Assembly: GCA_026398575.1 (NCBI GenBank) | Contig: JAPLSP010000304.1 | Span: forward strand, 1 to 9,896 | Direction: 5' to 3' | Source of the DNA: Candidatus Sumerlaeota bacterium | GTDB lineage: Bacteria; Sumerlaeota; Sumerlaeia; JADFCT01 | DNA length: 9,896 nucleotides | Part shown: positions 5,815-9,896 of the stretch, piece by piece | Numbering within the stretch: position 1 is the stretch's first letter | How the letters are laid out: each line of letters opens with the position of its first letter | Made by a program: the position numbers and the translations under genes | Notes under the pieces: model-generated | Seen by the model: the letters and a program-made list of their open reading frames with translations, nothing else | Told to the model about the DNA's origin: nothing | Database searches by the model: none

Positions 5815-8316
5815 TCATTTCGCAGCGGATGGCGAGCGGACAAATTCTTCCATACTCCTCAGCGCCGGCGGTTTGCGGTCTGCCTCAATCGTGGCGATCA
5901 GCTTGTCGAGCGCGAGGATGTCTTTCTTCCGGTCGTCGTCTTTCTTCTCCCAGTTCTTGTCCAGCGCCGCCATTTTTTGCCGCACTTCCCGGATTTGAGG
6001 AACAAACTCGCGGGCCGCGCCGCTGTATGGGGCAAGGGCTTTGATGCACCGCTGCATATCCCGCCCCCAGCGAAACTCATTCATGATATCCACGCACATC
6101 GGCATGCCTTCGCGGATGCGAAAGCGCGCGAGCAAATCCAGCCCCGCGAACCGGATGCCATAGGCGAACATCTCCCCGCTCGGCGCCGTCTTGCGGATCG
6201 CGGCCACGATATCCGGCATGAGGGCGGCCGCGTCCTGCGGCGAAAACATCTTATACGCCGGCGCCACAAGCCCCCGAATCCGTCCATCCTCGTTCTTCTG
6301 CATATCCTTGATTGCCGGATAAAGCAGCGTCCGGTCCACGCCCTCCAACGAATCCGCAAGAATCGCTTTCGGCTCGCGCTTCCCAGGTCCAGGGGTAAAT
6401 AGCGTCTCCGCCAGCGCCCCTTGCAAGCGTTTTCTGCGATCCCCCGGTTCACTGATGAGCGCAGCCTTCAGCAGGCTGTTGACGGAAGTATTGCGTTCCT
6501 TTGGCCCCATTCGCACAAGCGCCTTCGCCGCCAGGATTCGCATCCACGGGTCCACTGGGAGCGCCGGCATCCCTGCCGGCGAGTCCACTCGATCAACAAG
6601 AAGCGCCCGCATAGCTCCCCCCGCCGCATCCGCCCTCCCCCCCAAACACCCCAACGCCTCACAAGCCCCATACCTCGCATCCCTATCCGCCCCTCCCATC
6701 ATCTTCAACAACCTCTGCACAAACTCCCCCTCCCTCCTTCCCAGCGCCTCCGCCGACCTCTTCCTCACCGTCGGCGACCAACTAGCCAACCCCGCGAAAA
6801 GCGCCTCCGTCCCACGTCCGTCATAGCAGTTCTTCTCAGTCCAGAAAGTGAAGTCGCGCCCATTGGCAATCGTCTCAGCCGTTGCCTCCTTCGATAGCGG
6901 CGGAACAACGCACGGTTTTCGTCCGGTCAACAGAATGCGCTTGAGCGGCAGCGCATAAGCCAGCATATACGCGCCGGTCGAGTCCCATTGATTATACTGG
7001 TGTCCACCCCAGTTCGCCGGAACTCCCTGATATATGAAACGCCCATCCCAACACCGCGCCAGATCATAATACCAATCCGTCTCCTTCCAATACGCCGCCG
7101 TCATCAACGTCCCACAACGAGAGACGCCCGGAAGCGCCCAGAGCAAGGCGAAGAAATTTCCGGTGTGTCCGCTTTCGCGCTCGCCGTAAGACGCGGCGCC
7201 CATGCGCGAATAGAAAGAAGCCGCCTCGCGGTCTCCGAGCAGATCGAAGAGCACCGCGCCGCTCGAGCACTTGCCATTGTCATCGTGCCAGGGCCAGGGA
7301 TCGTGATCGCCATAAGGAATCGCGCCCTTGTTGACCCACCAGCGAAGGAATCCCGCGCTCTTCTCGATCGCGCGGTCCAGAACCGGATCGGCCACGCCCG
7401 CCTCCCGCGCCGCCGTCATGGCAACGGTCAGGACAATCCCCGGCTGGTTCATGCAGCCGTAGCCGTCGAGAACGCCGTCGCTGGGTCGTGCGAAGGCGTG
7501 TCCCCACGTGCCGACGCCGCTCTGGCCTCGGGCGATGTCCATCGTGAGCCGCCGTAGCCCCTCCATGACCGTCCTATCTTTGGTCGCTGCCGCATACTCC
7601 GCCAGAAACAGCGTCTCATAAGCGTATCCCCACGTGACATGCCCGCCCGGCTGATGCACGGCCACCGCCTTGGCATACTCGGCAACGAGCGGAAGGTATT
7701 CATCCTTGCCCGAAGCCAGCAGCGCCAGCGCGTTCAGGCAGTTCGGAATCGAGACGACGATGTTTCCGCGCTTGTCTTTCCAGCCCTGTTTCGCGATGGC
7801 CCGGCATCCTTGTTCGAGAATGCGTTTCGATTTCGGACAGTCATAAGGCGCGGTCACGCTATATGTCCCCATCACCGCCAGTTTGATCTCCACATTTTGC
7901 AAAGCGCCCTCGCGCCAGCGGACCACGCGAAGGACTCCCCGGTTCTCCTCTTTTTCCGCCTCTGTGATCGCGCGAGCAAACACGATACGGGCATCGTCTG
8001 CGAATGACTTGCCATTGACGCCCATCAGCACGTCGCCTTTTTTTAGGACGCCATCCGCCGGCGAGCCTGCGGCGGCATCCGTGATCAATATCTGCCGCGC
8101 GTCGGTGGTATGCCCCTTCCATCCCCAGACCCACCCTCGCGCGCCGGTGGCCCCGAGCGTCCAGTCGTGAGTCTCGTCCGGCTTTCCGCCCTGCGTGAAA
8201 TCCTGCACTTTCGGTTTCTCGTCGGCGCCGAGGCAGCGCTCCGGCGCGACGGCAAATGCAATAACCAGCGCGACCACTGCAACGCCATGCCGCATTCTCA
8301 AATGATATCCGCTCAT
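5815..8316 (-). CDS. Exported PDZ-domain and HEAT-repeat protein of unknown function (DUF6288-like)
   Basis: An 833-aa protein. Residues 1-30 look like a signal peptide, with the hydrophobic core after Met8 (VAVVALVIAFAVA) and a likely cut near CLGA, so it is exported. The order of regions is: DWTLGATGARGWVWG (51-65), then a PDZ-like domain to about 150 containing ILITDAAAGSPADGVLKKGD (76-95); a helical region at about 160-465 rich in Trp, Gly, His and Tyr (for example GGHVTWGYAYETLFLAEY and NWGGHQYNQWDSTGAY), reminiscent of alpha/alpha-toroid folds; HEAT-like helical repeats at about 500-770; and a charged, probably coiled-coil tail at 775-815. The layout resembles the planctomycete-type DUF6288 proteins, a match made from memory. 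No catalytic motif was recognised. AAGGAG lies 10 bases before the ATG at 8316; Met8 (8295) is an alternative start. Residues 518-561 use AGG for all eight arginines, unlike the flanks. Confidence 0.85.
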   Translation of the reverse strand: MSGYHLRMRHGVAVVALVIAFAVAPERCLGADEKPKVQDFTQGGKPDETHDWTLGATGARGWVWGWKGHTTDARQILITDAAAGSPADGVLKKGDVLMGVNGKSFADDARIVFARAITEAEKEENRGVLRVVRWREGALQNVEIKLAVMGTYSVTAPYDCPKSKRILEQGCRAIAKQGWKDKRGNIVVSIPNCLNALALLASGKDEYLPLVAEYAKAVAVHQPGGHVTWGYAYETLFLAEYAAATKDRTVMEGLRRLTMDIARGQSGVGTWGHAFARPSDGVLDGYGCMNQPGIVLTVAMTAAREAGVADPVLDRAIEKSAGFLRWWVNKGAIPYGDHDPWPWHDDNGKCSSGAVLFDLLGDREAASFYSRMGAASYGERESGHTGNFFALLWALPGVSRCGTLMTAAYWKETDWYYDLARCWDGRFIYQGVPANWGGHQYNQWDSTGAYMLAYALPLKRILLTGRKPCVVPPLSKEATAETIANGRDFTFWTEKNCYDGRGTEALFAGLASWSPTVRKRSAEALGRREGEFVQRLLKMMGGADRDARYGACEALGCLGGRADAAGGAMRALLVDRVDSPAGMPALPVDPWMRILAAKALVRMGPKERNTSVNSLLKAALISEPGDRRKRLQGALAETLFTPGPGKREPKAILADSLEGVDRTLLYPAIKDMQKNEDGRIRGLVAPAYKMFSPQDAAALMPDIVAAIRKTAPSGEMFAYGIRFAGLDLLARFRIREGMPMCVDIMNEFRWGRDMQRCIKALAPYSGAAREFVPQIREVRQKMAALDKNWEKKDDDRKKDILALDKLIATIEADRKPPALRSMEEFVRSPSAAK
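6617..6742 (-). other. G-run-rich patch in the coding strand of the HEAT-repeat gene
   Basis: On the minus (coding) strand there are runs of seven G (6637-6643), three G (6633-6635) and six G (6617-6622) close together, and a second group at 6726-6742 with runs of 5, 3, 2 and 3. The first group could form a G-quadruplex if the seven-base run supplies two tracts. It overlaps the AGG-codon island, so the composition is partly a consequence of GGG and AGG codon choice. Confidence 0.4.
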
Positions 8317-8332
8317 ATCATCCCGACTCCTT
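8313..8332 (-). promoter_or_regulatory. Ribosome-binding site and start-overlapping minigene of the PDZ/HEAT gene
   Basis: AAGGAG (8327-8332) is followed after 5 bases by ATG ATA TGA (8321-8313), a two-codon frame whose TGA overlaps the real ATG (8316-8314). The real start is 10 bases from the Shine-Dalgarno sequence, so the minigene ATG is at least as well placed. Ribosomes could start on either. Confidence 0.4.
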
Positions 8333-8352
8333 GAGATCAGAATTCAGACGCA

Positions 8353-8360
8353 AAGCGCTT
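8353..8360. promoter_or_regulatory. Palindrome AAGCGCTT, possible operator
   Basis: A perfect 8-bp palindrome with a central CG in the divergent spacer, 37 bases upstream of the PDZ/HEAT start. LacI-family regulators of sugar genes often bind palindromes centred on CG, so it is a candidate, but eight bases are too few to be sure. Confidence 0.3.
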
Positions 8361-8369
8361 CCCAATTAA

Positions 8370-8385
8370 TGATCAAGTTTGGTCA
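8370..8385. promoter_or_regulatory. 16-bp imperfect palindrome, possible operator
   Basis: TGATCAAGTTTGGTCA reads as TGAnCAAnnTTGnTCA, with six of eight symmetric pairs matching. It lies 9 bases from the AAGCGCTT palindrome in the spacer shared by the two divergent genes, which is where a common regulator would bind. Confidence 0.4.
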
Positions 8386-8401
8386 GTTTTTCACCATTGC
8401 G

Positions 8402-8417
8402 AACCTTACAGAAGGTT
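8402..8417. repeat. Small perfect inverted repeat
   Basis: AACCTT (8402-8407), loop ACAG, AAGGTT (8412-8417). It sits midway between the divergent starts. It has no following T-run, so an operator or a hairpin in the leader of the leftward gene is more likely than a terminator. Confidence 0.35.
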
Positions 8418-8485
8418 TCTGAAATACTCCGTAAAATAGCGTTGGATAATTTTCCATCCAGCCAGGCGATGTCCACCTCGAATTA

Positions 8486-8517
8486 GCGGCGGCACGCGGC
8501 GGGCGGCAGGGCGGCGG
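8486..8517 (+). other. G-rich tract in the divergent spacer
   Basis: The plus strand here is almost only G and C, with GG and GGG runs every one to four bases, in contrast to the AT-rich bases on both sides. It could form a two-tier G-quadruplex. It ends just before the inverted repeat and promoter of the BNR gene. Confidence 0.3.
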
Positions 8518-8526
8518 ACCTTGAAT

Positions 8527-8546
8527 CCAGAATGCAGCAATTCTGG
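8527..8546. promoter_or_regulatory. Inverted repeat abutting the BNR-gene promoter, likely operator
   Basis: CCAGAAT (8527-8533), GCAGCA, ATTCTGG (8540-8546): perfect 7-bp arms with a 6-base centre. The right arm ends one base before the -35 box TTGACA at 8548. A protein bound here could contact or block RNA polymerase, so this is the best placed operator candidate in the spacer. Confidence 0.5.
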
Positions 8547-8547
8547 T

Positions 8548-8575
8548 TTGACAACAGATTCAGCTTTCTTACAAT
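8548..8575 (+). promoter_or_regulatory. Strong sigma70-type promoter of the BNR/sialidase-like gene
   Basis: TTGACA (8548-8553) matches consensus fully; TACAAT (8570-8575) matches at 5 of 6 positions; the spacer is 16 bases. Transcription would begin near 8582, which argues against the in-frame ATG at 8582 and for the ATG at 8630 as translation start, giving a leader of about 48 bases. Confidence 0.65.
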
Positions 8576-8629
8576 TCTTTCATGCGCTGTCCACTTCGCA
8601 TTGATCGCGCCGATAGGATTTCCAGCCTT

Positions 8630-9896
8630 ATGAAAAGTTATATGCTTGCCATGAGCATCCTCCGCATCTTCCTGCGCGTCATCGCCCCGTTGTACTGCTT
8701 CTCCTCGCTCCCGGCGCTCGATCTCCAGACGCGCGCCGCCATTCCCGATCCGCGCCATATCGCCAACGGGTGGGTCATCCCCAGCAAACACTACGCCGAT
8801 CAGCCCTATATCGTGAAGACGGACGACGGCGCGTGGCTGTGCGTCATCACGACCGGCAGCGGCGCCGAAGGAGCGGCCGGCCAGCACGTGGTCTCCATGC
8901 GCAGCAGCGACCAGGGCAAAACATGGAGCGCGCCCGTGGATGTTGAGCCTTCCGGCGGTCCCGAAGCCTCCTACGCCGTGCTGCTCAAGACGCCATACAG
9001 CCGCATCTATTGCTTCTACAACCACAACACCGACCGCGTTGCCGAAGTGAAACGCGAAGACGGCGGCGTCTATAAGCGCGTGGATTCGCTCGGACACTAC
9101 GTTTTCAAATATTCGGACGACCACGGACGCTCGTGGTCGGCGCCGCGCTACGACATCCCCGTGCGCGAGTTCGATTGCGATCGCAACAACGTCTATGGCG
9201 GCAAACTCCGATTCTTCTGGAACGTCGGCCGTCCGCTGATCCTCGGCGATTCGGCCCTCCTGGTGATTCACAAGGTCGGGGCCATGGGCGCGGGCTTTTT
9301 CGCGCAGTCCGAGGGCGCATTCATAAAGAGCGCCAATATTCTGACCGAGCGTGATCCGGCGAAGATCATTTTCGAGACGCTGCCCGAAGGCGCCGTCGGT
9401 CTGCGCACGCCGCCGGGCGGAGGGCGCGTTGCCGAGGAACAGAGCATCGTCCCCCTCAGCGACGGATCAATCTTTTGCGTTTATCGCACCATTGACGGCT
9501 GGCCCGCGTGCGCTTACAGCCGCAACGGCGGACGCGCCTGGAGCGCCCCCGCCTACATGACCTATACGCCTGGCGGACGGCGCGTCAAACACCCGCGCGC
9601 CGCCAACTTCGTCTGGCGCTGCTCGAACGGCAAGTTCCTCTACTGGTTTCACAATCACGGCGGACGCTTCGTCGGCGAGCTTGGCGCCAAGGGCAAGGAT
9701 GGCCGCAGTCCCTATGATGACCGCAATCCCGCATGGCTCATGGCCGGCCGCGAGACCGACACGCCGCAGGGCCGCATGATCGAATGGTCGCAGCCCGAGA
9801 TACTGCTCTACGACGACGACCCCTTCATTCGAATGAGTTACCCGGACCTTGTGGAGGAGACCGGCGCGTTCTTCATCACCGAGACCCAGAAGACTG
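8630..9896 (+). CDS. Exported BNR-repeat (sialidase-like) protein, 3' end outside window
   Basis: At least 422 aa, open at the right edge. Residues 1-30 (MKSYMLAMSILRIFLRVIAP...) look like a signal peptide, so the protein is probably exported. Three Asp-box (BNR) repeats mark a six-bladed beta-propeller: SSDQGKTWS (92-100), SDDHGRSWS (162-170) and SRNGGRAWS (297-305). The stretch YDIPVREFDCDRNNVYGG follows the second box, and YPDLVEETGAFFITETQKT ends the visible part. This belongs to the sialidase-like propeller superfamily; sialidases release terminal sialic acids, but many BNR proteins act on other glycans or are not enzymes, and the full Arg triad cannot be assigned here. A weak AGGA lies 11 bases before the ATG; in-frame ATGs at 8582, 8642 and 8651 are alternatives. 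It is divergent from the PDZ/HEAT gene and preceded by the promoter at 8548-8575. Confidence 0.85.
   Translation, partial: MKSYMLAMSILRIFLRVIAPLYCFSSLPALDLQTRAAIPDPRHIANGWVIPSKHYADQPYIVKTDDGAWLCVITTGSGAEGAAGQHVVSMRSSDQGKTWSAPVDVEPSGGPEASYAVLLKTPYSRIYCFYNHNTDRVAEVKREDGGVYKRVDSLGHYVFKYSDDHGRSWSAPRYDIPVREFDCDRNNVYGGKLRFFWNVGRPLILGDSALLVIHKVGAMGAGFFAQSEGAFIKSANILTERDPAKIIFETLPEGAVGLRTPPGGGRVAEEQSIVPLSDGSIFCVYRTIDGWPACAYSRNGGRAWSAPAYMTYTPGGRRVKHPRAANFVWRCSNGKFLYWFHNHGGRFVGELGAKGKDGRSPYDDRNPAWLMAGRETDTPQGRMIEWSQPEILLYDDDPFIRMSYPDLVEETGAFFITETQKT

Noticed and set aside
5776..6402. Plus-strand open frame (208 codons) opposite the 3' part of the PDZ/HEAT gene
   Set aside because: It is a basic, His- and Arg-rich translation typical of antisense frames in GC-rich genes, with no ribosome-binding site or recognisable domain.
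8582..8629. Upstream ATG at 8582 as the start of the BNR protein
   Set aside because: It is in frame, but it coincides with the predicted transcription start and would add 16 polar residues ahead of the signal peptide; 8630 fits better.
8483..9271. Minus-strand open frame (262 codons) opposite the BNR gene
   Set aside because: The plus strand has three Asp boxes, a signal peptide and a strong promoter. The antisense frame shows no family motif and runs through the promoter and operator region.

Overview
The window looks like part of a GC-rich bacterial chromosome, probably from the Planctomycetes-Verrucomicrobia-Lentisphaerae group or a nearby phylum such as Hydrogenedentota or Sumerlaeota. 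This placement is inferred from the gene families. The secreted SGNH/sialate-esterase-like protein, the PDZ plus HEAT-repeat protein and the BNR-repeat protein belong to types expanded in those polysaccharide-degrading lineages. No rRNA, tRNA, CRISPR array or transposase was found.

Left part (1-1808): the left edge probably holds the first four codons of a gene running leftward out of the window. A strong hairpin follows. Then come two rightward genes that overlap by 4 bases (ATGA): a polytopic polyprenyl-phosphate sugar-1-phosphate transferase and a MacroD/YmdB-type macro-domain hydrolase.

Middle part (1809-4737): a leftward PabB-PabC fusion (aminodeoxychorismate synthase component I plus aminodeoxychorismate lyase, the p-aminobenzoate branch of folate synthesis) is divergent from a rightward SagB-type FMN nitroreductase. 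Just beyond the 3' end of pabBC lies a short scar of a second, diverged copy of the same nitroreductase gene. It keeps the first codons joined to a mid-gene piece, with about 370 bp lost between two GGAAT microhomologies. The intact nitroreductase has a 9-bp tandem duplication at its start that appears to have moved the start codon.

Right part (4738-9896): three genes encode exported proteins. Leftward are a PDZ/HEAT-repeat protein (833 aa) and, 116 bp downstream of it, an SGNH hydrolase of the sialate O-acetylesterase type. Rightward and divergent is a BNR/sialidase-like protein cut off by the window end. The 313-bp divergent spacer contains several inverted repeats and a good sigma70-type promoter (TTGACA-N16-TACAAT). 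This looks like a small regulated locus for extracellular glycan processing, although the substrate cannot be read from the sequence. No clearly new defence or mobile system was seen. The most unusual observations are the gene scar, the start-codon duplication, and a block of AGG arginine codons inside the HEAT-repeat gene.
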